Part shown: piece after piece, positions 49,869 through 57,956 of the stretch
Position numbering within the stretch: the stretch's first letter is position 1
Layout: every line of letters begins with the position of its first letter
NCBI GenBank assembly: GCA_964447175.1
Contig: CAYURP010000010.1
Coordinates: 1 to 64,000, forward strand
Origin: CAYURP01 sp964447175
GTDB lineage: Bacteria > Zixibacteria > MSB-5A5 > SM23-73-2
DNA: 64,000 nucleotides
Reading direction: 5' to 3'
Notes under the pieces: generated by a model
Seen by the model: the letters and a program-made list of their open reading frames with translations, nothing else
Database searches by the model: none
What the model was told of the DNA's origin: nothing
Program-made: the position numbers and the translations under genes

Positions 49869-51187
49869 TTCAACTCTCCTTTCTGAACGCTTCCGGTTAG
49901 CTCCTCCAGATCTGCCAGAGCTTGATGGAAGCTGTTTAAGCTTAAAAGTTTCTCTATTTCGTAATTGAAAACTGAAAGCTGGGAAGTTATCAACGTAAGA
50001 AAATCGACTTTGCCTACCTGGTAGGCGATCATGGATGATTCCAGGGTAGATCTGGCTTGAGGCAAGATGGCGTCTCGGTACAGGGTAAACTGCTCTCTTG
50101 CCTTTTCAGCTTCCTGGTACCTCTCGACAACCTGGTATTCCACCATTCTTTGCATTCCATCTTTCATTTCCCGTGCGGCTCTGAGATTCTCATCAGCAGA
50201 GCCCATGTGTTTGCTCTGCTTGGCAAAAAACCATAAAGGTAAGCTCAGCCCGACTCTGAAAGAAAGAAAATCAGTACCTTTGACAGCATCCATGGGGGAG
50301 GATTCTCTTATTCTGTAATCAATCCCAAAGCTGAAATCGGGCCAGAAATTCCATTTAGCCAGCGATTTTTTCTTTTCCGAAAGCCTTACCTGGACACTTG
50401 AATTTTCCAGCGCTGGATTCTTTTTTATTGCTTCACTTAACAAGGAATCCAGATTTAATTCAATAAGCTCATCCGGCAAATCAGGAGGTGTGCCAATCGA
50501 AGCATTCGCTGGTCGGTTCAAAAGATTCAGAAGCAGGTCCTCAGACGACTTAAACATCTTTTCAGCAGAGATCAACCTGTTTTGAAGCTGAGAAACTGAG
50601 GTCTGAGCTCGAAGCACATCTGAAGCCAGACCTTCACCAGCAGTGTATCTGGCTTCAGCTACCTGCTCCAGACCTTGCATCAGCATAATATTTTCTTTGA
50701 TAATCCCTATGGTTTTGTTCCAATAAGACAGTTCATAGAAGGCAGACTTAATTTTCTTGACCAATCGATTTGCAAATTCCACATAGGAAAACTGAGCAGA
50801 GGTAGCAGTTAAATTTCCGATCTCAGATTTTGCACCTAATTTTGCAGGAAAGGGCAGCATCTGGGTTATTCCCAGAGAAACCCCGGACATAGGAGTCTCA
50901 TCCAGACGGTAAGAATCAATTGGAAGATTAGAGAAGGACAATCCTAAAGTGGGATCCGGCAGAGTTCCAGAGGCTTTGGCTTTCAGTTTTTCTGCCTTGA
51001 ACCTAAAATGAGCAGCTTTGAGGTCCGGATTGGCTCTCAGCCCCTCTGAAATAAGGGAATCTAAGATCAGCTGCTTTTGTGCCTGACTCGATTGTGCCAA
51101 AAGTGTGAGAAGGCTGAAGCAAATTACCAACCCACACCATAAAAATGATATTCTCAATTTAACCTCCTTAAGTAAAAGACATACCAC
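49865..51187 (-). CDS. cusC: TolC-family outer-membrane efflux protein (CusC-like)
   Basis: A 440-residue outer-membrane factor. The signal segment is near residues 12-35. It has two OEP repeats rich in alpha helix, with the family-typical start LILDSLISEGLRANPDLKAA and, in the second repeat, LDSLLSEAIKKNPALENS. It forms the channel through which the CusBA pump expels metal. It is the first of three overlapping efflux genes (CBA order on the minus strand) and is preceded by the Cys-rich protein gene. No lipobox Cys is evident at the expected place. Confidence 0.92.
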   Translation of the reverse strand: MVCLLLKEVKLRISFLWCGLVICFSLLTLLAQSSQAQKQLILDSLISEGLRANPDLKAAHFRFKAEKLKAKASGTLPDPTLGLSFSNLPIDSYRLDETPMSGVSLGITQMLPFPAKLGAKSEIGNLTATSAQFSYVEFANRLVKKIKSAFYELSYWNKTIGIIKENIMLMQGLEQVAEARYTAGEGLASDVLRAQTSVSQLQNRLISAEKMFKSSEDLLLNLLNRPANASIGTPPDLPDELIELNLDSLLSEAIKKNPALENSSVQVRLSEKKKSLAKWNFWPDFSFGIDYRIRESSPMDAVKGTDFLSFRVGLSLPLWFFAKQSKHMGSADENLRAAREMKDGMQRMVEYQVVERYQEAEKAREQFTLYRDAILPQARSTLESSMIAYQVGKVDFLTLITSQLSVFNYEIEKLLSLNSFHQALADLEELTGSVQKGELK

Positions 51188-51234
51188 ACCCCTAAAAGGG
51201 GCAACAAAGTATTGCCACTTAGCTTAAGGAGATA

Positions 51235-51627
51235 TTAGATTAGAAAAGATGAGTTAAGTAAATATAAGGGGGGATCTCTGTTGATAAATATAAAAAGGTG
51301 AGAATTCAAATCCTTTGGCTGGGTAAGATAATCATCTTGAACGATGTCGCTTGGAGAGTATTGCAGCAGGGATTCTGATTTCTTATTATAATCAGGAACG
51401 ATAATTTCGGGCGAGCTCTGGGTCTCAGGCCACTCTCTGATCTTGCAAGAACACTTCTTCTGTTGGGTCTTAGTTGATTGAGAAGCTGAGCAGCTCTTAC
51501 AGCAGGAGTGGCGGTTCTGGGATATGTCACATTTCTTACAAGGTATGACGACAGCAGGTAGCAAGAACAGAATACAGACTACAATTAATACTGCCACTTT
51601 CATTTTTGTTTGCACTAATATTTTCAT
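51235..51627 (-). CDS. Small exported Cys-rich protein of the metal-efflux operon
   Basis: A 130-residue protein that I cannot assign to a named family. A signal-like hydrophobic segment covers about 10-28. Then come cysteines at 30, 33, 42, 43, 46, 59 and 61 in a Lys/Ser-rich context, and a polar C-terminal half ending PPLYLLNSSFLI. It is the first gene upstream of cusC on the same strand, 47 bp away, so it is probably the leading gene of the operon. The cysteine clusters and position suggest periplasmic metal binding, the niche filled by CusF or similar chaperones in other systems, though it is not CusF. That role is an inference. Confidence 0.75.
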   Translation of the reverse strand: MKILVQTKMKVAVLIVVCILFLLPAVVIPCKKCDISQNRHSCCKSCSASQSTKTQQKKCSCKIREWPETQSSPEIIVPDYNKKSESLLQYSPSDIVQDDYLTQPKDLNSHLFIFINRDPPLYLLNSSFLI

Positions 51628-51633
51628 AGACTA

Positions 51634-51724
51634 TTGGTGAAATTCACAACGCTTTATAATTGTATACGACAAAAATTGTCTTATTTGCTTGAATCATTGA
51701 AAGATTGTTTAAAATTTCACCAAT
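51634..51724. promoter_or_regulatory. Palindromic control region of the metal-efflux operon
   Basis: A 12-base inverted repeat (ATTGGTGAAATT and AATTTCACCAAT) brackets about 67 bases just upstream of the Cys-rich protein gene. Inside lies the palindrome GACAA-AAA-TTGTC (51667-51679) and, on the minus strand, TATACAATTATAA, which offers -10 sequences. A regulator-binding site is plausible. No regulator gene is present nearby, and the -35 is not clear. Confidence 0.45.
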
Positions 51725-51906
51725 CAAATCATTCTAAAATAGTGGATCTAATTGGGTAATAGATATTAACGGCAACTGCTATTCTATTGCCTTACAAGGC
51801 ATTAGTGATTAGAAGAATCGAGGTTAGAGTTGGCATTTGCGGATTTCTTTTAAATCAGGGAAGGTTTTGACTTAAGAATACTAAAATGTATAAAAAGGTA
51901 AGTAAA

Positions 51907-52464
51907 TCAATCCTTCATATATTTGAAAAATTGGATAATTGCAATCCCATGCTTTTTCGTTTTAAAAAGCTCAAAGTTTGAAAAATCCAAATCCACTACT
52001 TCTTTTTTGTGGAGTTGGGCAATTATGATTCCATTTTTGCTGCTGAGAGGGTGTTTGTCAAGTAGATTTAATGATTTCTGGGTCAACTCCTTGAAATAGG
52101 GTGGAGCTACGAAGATCAGATCGAATTTTCTGTTAGCTTGAGCTAATCTGGGTATGGCTTTTAAGGCGTCGGAGGGATAGGTCTTTATAAGATCAAATAT
52201 TCCCAGATTTTTCGCATTGGATTTTAAAAGAGATATTACCTTTGGTTCTAAATCAATGGCTAAAGCCTTTTTTGCCCCCCGGGATATTCCCTCAAATACA
52301 AATGCACCCGATCCAGCGAAAAGGTCCAGAATCTCAGAACCCGTTATGAAAGGTCCAATGGTGTCAAATATTATCCTGCGAACCAGGGCTAAAGCCGGTC
52401 GGGTAGTTTTTCCTTTAGGGCTTTTAAATATCCTGTTTTTATGTGTGCCGGCTATTATCCTCAT
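51907..52464 (-). CDS. rsmD: 16S rRNA guanine-966 N2-methyltransferase RsmD (altered catalytic motif)
   Basis: The start at 52464 (MRIIAG) is chosen over the open frame to 52491, because RsmD proteins begin M.RIIAG. The 185-residue protein has SAM motif I ILDLFAGSGAFVFEG (45-59) and the family's N-terminal basic strand. Motif IV, normally DPPY/DPPF, reads APPY (120-123; codon GCT for GAT). The Asp/Asn at this place holds the target amino group, so activity may be reduced or lost, unless the base is a sequencing error. The enzyme normally modifies G966 of 16S rRNA. Confidence 0.88.
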   Translation of the reverse strand: MRIIAGTHKNRIFKSPKGKTTRPALALVRRIIFDTIGPFITGSEILDLFAGSGAFVFEGISRGAKKALAIDLEPKVISLLKSNAKNLGIFDLIKTYPSDALKAIPRLAQANRKFDLIFVAPPYFKELTQKSLNLLDKHPLSSKNGIIIAQLHKKEVVDLDFSNFELFKTKKHGIAIIQFFKYMKD

Positions 52465-52802
52465 TATGAATCCTGGATGAGCCAAATCCAATTAATCTAA
52501 AATATGAATCTGAATGATATACGCAACCTAATAAATCTTTTAGGCTACCAACAAGCAGAAAAAGTTAGACCGCGTGGGGGCGAACATCTGGCATTACCCG
52601 TTTGGATCATAGAGGTGGGAATTCATCCCACCTTTCACAGGTTGGGGCAACCTGTGATACCATATTTCTGGTATATAAATTGGTATGTGGATATTTCATG
52701 GGCAGAGACATTCAGCCATTAAGCGATTGACTCATAGAGGTGGGAATTCATCCCACCTTTTTTGGTAGCCAAGCCTTGCATAGGACATTTTGAGACATGT
52801 TT
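52465..52802. other. Intergenic region with small inverted repeats
   Basis: ATAGAGGTGGGAATTCATCC-type hairpins occur at about 52611 and 52733, and CACAGGTTG-GGG-CAACCTGTG occurs at 52636-52656 (arms shared with 22480-22517). No gene is recognised; the frame at 52504 has no homology that I can see. Confidence 0.5.
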
Positions 52803-52825
52803 CGCAACCTTAAGGTTGCGGCTAC
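52803..52825 (-). repeat. GTAG-headed hairpin (CGCAACC stem), copy 2
   Basis: The minus strand reads GTAGC-CGCAACCTT-AAGGTTGCG, one base different from 33282-33304. Confidence 0.75.
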
Positions 52826-52912
52826 CTGTGTTGATCCTTTAACCGGTAGATCCACCCTATCCTCAAGGGGGGGTATATTCTATTTGCAGCAGCTGTTTTC
52901 TTGGTTTGAAGC

Positions 52913-52947
52913 AAAAAAAGAGGGGCTGAGGAATACTCAGCCCCTCT
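52913..52947 (-). terminator. Rho-independent terminator of the ferredoxin gene
   Basis: On the minus strand, AGAGGGGCTGAG pairs perfectly over 12 bp with CTCAGCCCCTCT around a 5-base loop and runs into TTTTTTT. It lies about 40 bases after the ferredoxin stop. Confidence 0.85.
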
Positions 52948-52987
52948 CCTCATCAAAAGTTGTACTGATTAAAGTCTGCCTTTATAA

Positions 52988-53179
52988 TTAGTCTTCCTGA
53001 ATCGATATGGCTTCGCTGGGGCAGGAATCAACTGCCTCCCTTACGGAATCCTGCAGATCCTCAGGGATATCATCCATTATCACCACGGCTTTGTCTTCCT
53101 GCATCTCGAAAACCTCAGGACAGAGCTGGACGCAAATCTCGTCCCCGGTACAGAGTTCTGGATCAATCTTTACTTTCAT
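52988..53179 (-). CDS. Single-cluster ferredoxin with Asp in the second ligand position
   Basis: A 63-residue ferredoxin. Cluster residues are C10, D13, C16, C20 and C53: the usual CxxCxxC has Asp at the second place (CTGDEIC). Such Asp-type ferredoxins (as in Pyrococcus) hold a [4Fe-4S] cluster with an Asp ligand or convert to [3Fe-4S]. It is a small soluble electron carrier. GAGGAGGT precedes the start, TTGACT-17-TAAGTT lies upstream and a strong terminator follows, so it is a monocistronic gene. It could be the donor for the NADH-module-less complex I; this is speculation. Confidence 0.92.
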   Translation of the reverse strand: MKVKIDPELCTGDEICVQLCPEVFEMQEDKAVVIMDDIPEDLQDSVREAVDSCPSEAISIQED

Positions 53180-53236
53180 TAAACCTACCTCCTCGAAATG
53201 GCGTTTAACAATGCTTCTCCTTAGTTTTGGGGGTTA

Positions 53237-53265
53237 AACTTAAAACCTAAACCGAATTTAGTCAA
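53237..53265 (-). promoter_or_regulatory. Promoter of the ferredoxin gene
   Basis: Minus-strand TTGACT (53265-53260) and TAAGTT (53242-53237) are separated by 17 bases, with a start near 53230 and a leader of about 50 bases to the ATG at 53179. Confidence 0.5.
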
Positions 53266-53623
53266 GAAAAATTTTAATTTTTTTTAATTTTTTAAATATA
53301 ATCCATTTTTGGTAATAAAATAGTTGACAACTTAGTTATATCTTTTGTTTATTATTATTAGATGTTTGTATATGAGCCGGAATTTATTTGATTTAGTTAC
53401 AAATATCATTGTACGTTCGATAAGATACAGGCAATAAATAATTTATTAAAGGAAACTTCTTCTGATGAGAGGATTACTTGTTTTCTCTTGTATGGGTTAG
53501 GTAACCTATTTCATATCAATGCGTTAAATATTCCTCTGGATTTTCCTTAAGGTTTTGATTACATTTGCCTATATATTTTATATAGAGGTTCGGGGATATT
53601 AACTTACAATTAGGAGATAAAAA
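53266..53623. other. A+T-rich intergenic region
   Basis: TTGACA at 53324-53329 followed by TTTATT/TATTAT sequences near 53348-53355 may be a promoter for the lipoprotein gene 270 bases on. No repeat, RNA gene or reading frame is supported. Confidence 0.4.
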
Positions 53624-54907
53624 ATGAAAAGATCATTTACTCTGGTTAACATTCCAGTATGGGTAGGTTTATTTGTTTTAAGTTTAATGGTGGTAATTGT
53701 GTTGTCCTCCTGTGGTAAGAAAAAAGTAACGGGTGAGGATACCACGCTACCGACTGTCAATATCCTATCGCCAGCTAATAACTCCGAGGTTTCCGATACG
53801 GTGGAGATCAGCGCACAAGCTCAGGACAATAACAAGGTGGCTAAGGTGGAATTCTATATAGATTCTCAACTCCTCTTTACGGATACCCAGGCTCCCTGGA
53901 AATATGACTGGACAACCTATTTATTTGATGATAGCACTGCTCATACAATATATGCCGTGGCCTATGATCAGGCTAATAATTCAGCCACCTCCTCTGTGAT
54001 TACAGTCCTGGTTAGAGTGAGTGCCGGGTTTTATTTCATCTCTGATTTCTACACTCCGGGAATGGCTTATGATGTTTTCGTTTCCGGGAACTATGCCTAT
54101 GTAGCTGATGGGGAAGAGGGTTTACGAATTATTAACGTCCAAAACTCAGCCAATCCTTATTCTGAGGGGAATTTCAATACCTCCGGTTTTGCCCAAGGGG
54201 TCTTTGTATCTGGTAATTATGCCTATGTAGCGGATGGGCAAAATGGATTGCAGATCGTGGATATTTCAAACCCCACCAGCCCGGATTCTGCAGGGTGGTT
54301 CAATACGCCGGGATATGCCGAGGATGTTTTCGTTTCCGGAAATTATGCTTATGTGGCAAATGGCTCTGAAGGACTGCTAATAGTTGATATCACCGATCCA
54401 CATAACCCAGACACAGCTGCTCAATTTTCCAATGGCGGTTCAGTGAGGGGGGTTTTCGTGTCCCAAGGTTATGCTTACCTGGCTACTGCTGTCGGGCTTC
54501 AAATCTTAGATGTATCCGATCCCACAAATCCCAGCTCAGCCGGGTTTGTCTATACTGCACAATATCAGGGTAACCGGGTCTTCGTCGAGGGAGACTATGT
54601 TTATCTTACTGCTTTGATTGAGGGATTGCATATCTTCGATGTGTTTAACCCGCATGATCCGGTGGAGCTGGATACTGTGTATAGTCCTGGAGCTAAGGCT
54701 TACGGAATTTTTGTCAAAGACAATTTAGCCTATATAGCCTTTGGGGACGATGGGGTGCATGTGATCGATGTAAGCGATCCTTACCGGATCAGCTTTGTGG
54801 GTCGTTTCGATTCCGAGGGGAAAAGCTATGATCTTTTTGTTGTAGGTAAACTCATTTATGTGGCGGATAACTCCTCTTTGGTGATATTAAGACTTTCCCG
54901 AAGTTAG
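53624..54907 (+). CDS. LVIVD-repeat lipoprotein with Ig-like domain
   Basis: A 427-residue lipoprotein. The signal peptide ends at the lipobox LSSC (C30). An Ig-like domain (about 45-130; LPTVNILSPANNSEVSDTVEISA) is followed by about seven LVIVD repeats of 40-42 residues with the pattern VFVSGNYAYVADGxxGLxIVDISNPxxP (about 145-425), expected to form a beta-propeller. Such proteins are cell-surface components, often of binding or adhesive type; no enzymatic residues are seen. GGAG precedes the ATG. The histidine kinase gene follows 29 bases later, so the two may be co-transcribed, though a functional link is not evident. Confidence 0.88.
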   Translation: MKRSFTLVNIPVWVGLFVLSLMVVIVLSSCGKKKVTGEDTTLPTVNILSPANNSEVSDTVEISAQAQDNNKVAKVEFYIDSQLLFTDTQAPWKYDWTTYLFDDSTAHTIYAVAYDQANNSATSSVITVLVRVSAGFYFISDFYTPGMAYDVFVSGNYAYVADGEEGLRIINVQNSANPYSEGNFNTSGFAQGVFVSGNYAYVADGQNGLQIVDISNPTSPDSAGWFNTPGYAEDVFVSGNYAYVANGSEGLLIVDITDPHNPDTAAQFSNGGSVRGVFVSQGYAYLATAVGLQILDVSDPTNPSSAGFVYTAQYQGNRVFVEGDYVYLTALIEGLHIFDVFNPHDPVELDTVYSPGAKAYGIFVKDNLAYIAFGDDGVHVIDVSDPYRISFVGRFDSEGKSYDLFVVGKLIYVADNSSLVILRLSRS

Positions 54908-54936
54908 TCGAACTAAATATTTTCAAGGGGTGCCAG

Positions 54937-57678
54937 GTGAAAGACAAAGACAAGTCTAAAGAGCAGCTTATAACGGATTGGGGCACGTCGCGCCAACGAA
55001 CTGCTGAATTGAGAGAGCCGGAGTCTGATCGACAGCGGGCGGAGGAGGTGCTGAGTAAAGAGAAAGCCATTTGGAATAACATCATTGACTACAATCCTTA
55101 CAGCATATCAGTATATGATGCCCAGGGACATTATGTGAGAGGGAATCAAGCCTACCTGGATCTTTTCAAATCCTTTCCACCACCAGACTATTCGATTTTT
55201 ACAGATCCGATTCTTGAAAAGAACGGATGCTCCGAAACAGTGCTCAGGTTAAAGAAAGGGGAAGTGGTGAAACTTCCTGAAATGTTGTATAACCCTCACG
55301 TTGTTTACCCGGAGCTTCCGGATAAACCCGTGCTGGTACGGGGCATTGGCTTTCCAATTTTGGATAAGGGAGGGAAATTGGAATGCATAGTAGCATTGCA
55401 TGAAGACATCACAGAGCGGAGGAAAGCGGAGGAAGCCTATCAGGTGCTGGTCGAGAATTCGCTACAGGGGCTGGTAATACTCATAGGCCATAAGCTGTTT
55501 TTCGTAAATTCCACTCTTGCTGAGATGCTTGGTTATACTATTAGGGAACTGCTGTCTTTTTCACCTGAGGATATAAATGCAGTGGTTCATCCTGAGGATC
55601 GTGGATTCGTGTGGAAGCGTTATGCAGATCGCTTGGAAGGAAAACCAGTGTTGCCACGCTACGAGTTTCGTATGATCCGGAAAGATGGAACAAAACTCTG
55701 GGTGGAGATGTTTTCCAGTCGAATCGATTACGGTGGGAAACCAGCAATTCAGGCAGCCTTCGTGGACATAACCGAACGCAAACAGGCAGAAGAGAAGCTA
55801 AGATCAGTGGAACAGGAGAAAGCAACTATTCTCAACAGTATGACAGAACGTGTGGTGTATCAAGATAAGGAGATGAGGATAATCTGGACAAACATAGTTG
55901 TCGGAGAATTGGAGGGTTTGACATCCGAAGAACTGATTGGAAAACACTGCTATGAGGTGTGGCAAAAGCGAACCCAACCCTGTGAAAACTGCCCGGTTGC
56001 AAAAGCCTTAAAAACCGGGGAGTTACACCAGGCAGAGATGACCACCCCAGACGGAAGAACCTGGTTCATACGAGGGCATCCAGTCAGAGATAGCAAAGGA
56101 TATGTCGTGGGTGCGGTCGAAATCACTCTGGACATCACCGAGCGTAAAAAAGCGGATAAGGCGCTGCGAGAAAGCGAGGAGAAATTCAGGAACCTTGCGG
56201 AGCAGTCCCCGAATATGATTTTTATTAACAAGAAAGCTCGGGTGGTCTATGCCAATAAAAAATGTGAGGATATCACCGGATACAAAAGGGAGGAATTTTA
56301 CTCTCCCGATTTCGATTTCCTGACATTAATTTCATCAGAATCTAAAGACTTAATAAAGGCGAATTTCAGCAGGCATGTGCAGGGTGAAGAGTGCACTCCA
56401 TGCGAATATAGACTTATCACCAAAGAAGGGAAAATAATAGAGGCAATACTTACGACAAAATTGGTGAGATACGAAGGCGAGAAAGCTATCCTGGGAACGG
56501 TAACAGACATTACCAAGCAGAAGAAAATGCAAGAGGAGCTTTTAAAAGCCAAAAAACTGGAATCCATCGGAATTCTGGCAGGGGGCATTACCCATGATTT
56601 CAACAACATATTGACCGGCATTCTGGGCAATATCTCCCTGGCTAAAGCTAAAGCGGATTCTGAAGATGAAATCTTCAGGATACTGGTCAAGGCGGAAAAA
56701 GCCTCCTTGCGAGCCAAGGATTTGACCAAGCAGTTACTCACTTTCTCCAAGGGTGGAGCACCGATTAAAGAAACAACCTCAATTGGGGAGCTAATAGAGG
56801 ACTCGGCAGATTTTGTGCTCAGAGGATCCAATGTAAGATGCGAATTTTCCATACCTGATGGATTGTGGCCAGTGGAGATCGATAAAGGTCAGGTAAACCA
56901 GGTGCTGAACAATTTGATCATCAACGCAGACCAGGCTATGCCCGAGGGCGGAATAATTAGGGTGAGCGCTGAGAATATTTCCCTTGATGCGAAAGACATT
57001 CTACAGCTTAAGAAAGGAAGGTATGTCAAAATAATAATTGAGGATCAGGGTATCGGCATGCCCAAACAACATCTGCAAAAGATATTTGATCCCTATTTCA
57101 CCACAAAAAAGAAGGGTGATGGTTTGGGACTTGCCACCTCCTATTCTATTATAAAGAACCATAACGGACAGATCCAGGTGGAATCCGAACTGGGAATTGG
57201 TTCCACCTTTTTTATCTATCTTCCTGCTTCCTTTAAAAAGATCCCTGAGAAGAAGCTCCCGAAGGAGAAAACCCTTCCGGGCAAAGGGAGAATTCTGGTG
57301 ATGGATGATGAAGAAGTGGTGCGGGAGGTGGTGGGCGATTTGCTGGTAATCCTGGGTTATAATGTGGAGTTCGCCAAAGATGGTGATGAGGTAATTGAAA
57401 TCTATAAAAAGGCTGAAGCATCCGCTCAACCCTTTGATGCGGTAATAATGGATTTGACCGTTCCCGGAGGAATGGGAGGCAAAGAATCAATTCGGAAGCT
57501 GATGAAGATCGATCCCGATATTAAAGCCATAGTTTCCAGCGGTTATTTCAATGATCCGGTGATGTCCGATTTCAAAAAATACGGTTTCAGCGGTATAGTT
57601 GCTAAGCCATTCAAAATCGAAGAGCTGAGTCAGGTCCTGCATCAGGTGCTTTCAGAAATGAGCAAATCTACATCTTAA
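54937..57678 (+). CDS. Hybrid histidine kinase with four PAS domains and a C-terminal receiver
   Basis: A 913-residue protein starting with GTG at 54937 after AAGGGG. No transmembrane segment is seen, so it is cytoplasmic. PAS domains lie at about 45-165, 170-285, 292-405 (with a CENC pair at 349-352) and 412-528. The kinase core has the phospho-acceptor H553 in GGITHDFNN, N box NQVLNNLIINADQAM, G1 DQGIGM and G2 GDGLGLATSYSIIK. The receiver domain (about 785-905) has the DD pair at 790-791 and phospho-acceptor D839. HDFNN places it in the NtrB-like/HPK4 type. The signal and output partner are unknown. Confidence 0.93.
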   Translation: MKDKDKSKEQLITDWGTSRQRTAELREPESDRQRAEEVLSKEKAIWNNIIDYNPYSISVYDAQGHYVRGNQAYLDLFKSFPPPDYSIFTDPILEKNGCSETVLRLKKGEVVKLPEMLYNPHVVYPELPDKPVLVRGIGFPILDKGGKLECIVALHEDITERRKAEEAYQVLVENSLQGLVILIGHKLFFVNSTLAEMLGYTIRELLSFSPEDINAVVHPEDRGFVWKRYADRLEGKPVLPRYEFRMIRKDGTKLWVEMFSSRIDYGGKPAIQAAFVDITERKQAEEKLRSVEQEKATILNSMTERVVYQDKEMRIIWTNIVVGELEGLTSEELIGKHCYEVWQKRTQPCENCPVAKALKTGELHQAEMTTPDGRTWFIRGHPVRDSKGYVVGAVEITLDITERKKADKALRESEEKFRNLAEQSPNMIFINKKARVVYANKKCEDITGYKREEFYSPDFDFLTLISSESKDLIKANFSRHVQGEECTPCEYRLITKEGKIIEAILTTKLVRYEGEKAILGTVTDITKQKKMQEELLKAKKLESIGILAGGITHDFNNILTGILGNISLAKAKADSEDEIFRILVKAEKASLRAKDLTKQLLTFSKGGAPIKETTSIGELIEDSADFVLRGSNVRCEFSIPDGLWPVEIDKGQVNQVLNNLIINADQAMPEGGIIRVSAENISLDAKDILQLKKGRYVKIIIEDQGIGMPKQHLQKIFDPYFTTKKKGDGLGLATSYSIIKNHNGQIQVESELGIGSTFFIYLPASFKKIPEKKLPKEKTLPGKGRILVMDDEEVVREVVGDLLVILGYNVEFAKDGDEVIEIYKKAEASAQPFDAVIMDLTVPGGMGGKESIRKLMKIDPDIKAIVSSGYFNDPVMSDFKKYGFSGIVAKPFKIEELSQVLHQVLSEMSKSTS

Positions 57679-57831
57679 TGTCATAAAAGTAATTTTCTCT
57701 GATTAACAGAGATCACTTCACTCTGGCTCACTAAATTCAGGCATATAAAATTCAAATATGCGTGATAACCGCTTGCTTATATATTTCCGATAATAAAAAG
57801 TTTTATTCAAAATTTAAAATAAATTTATTGC

Positions 57832-57861
57832 TTGATAAGAAATATGTTTATTTATTATAAT
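57832..57861 (+). promoter_or_regulatory. Promoter of the tldE-like gene
   Basis: TTGATA (57832-57837) and a perfect TATAAT (57856-57861) are separated by 18 bases; the predicted start near 57868 is about 90 bases before the ATG at 57957. The rest of 57679-57956 is A+T-rich and empty. Confidence 0.65.
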
Positions 57862-57956
57862 TAGTATTGGTGATTACAGAACTTCTGAATTGGTTTTCAG
57901 GAGAGCATTATTTAAGAATAAAATGTTGAGAATTAATAACCACAAATTGGGAGTCG

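Noticed and set aside
52504..52722. A 72-codon frame downstream of rsmD
   Set aside because: It reads through small intergenic palindromes shared with other non-coding regions and has no domain.
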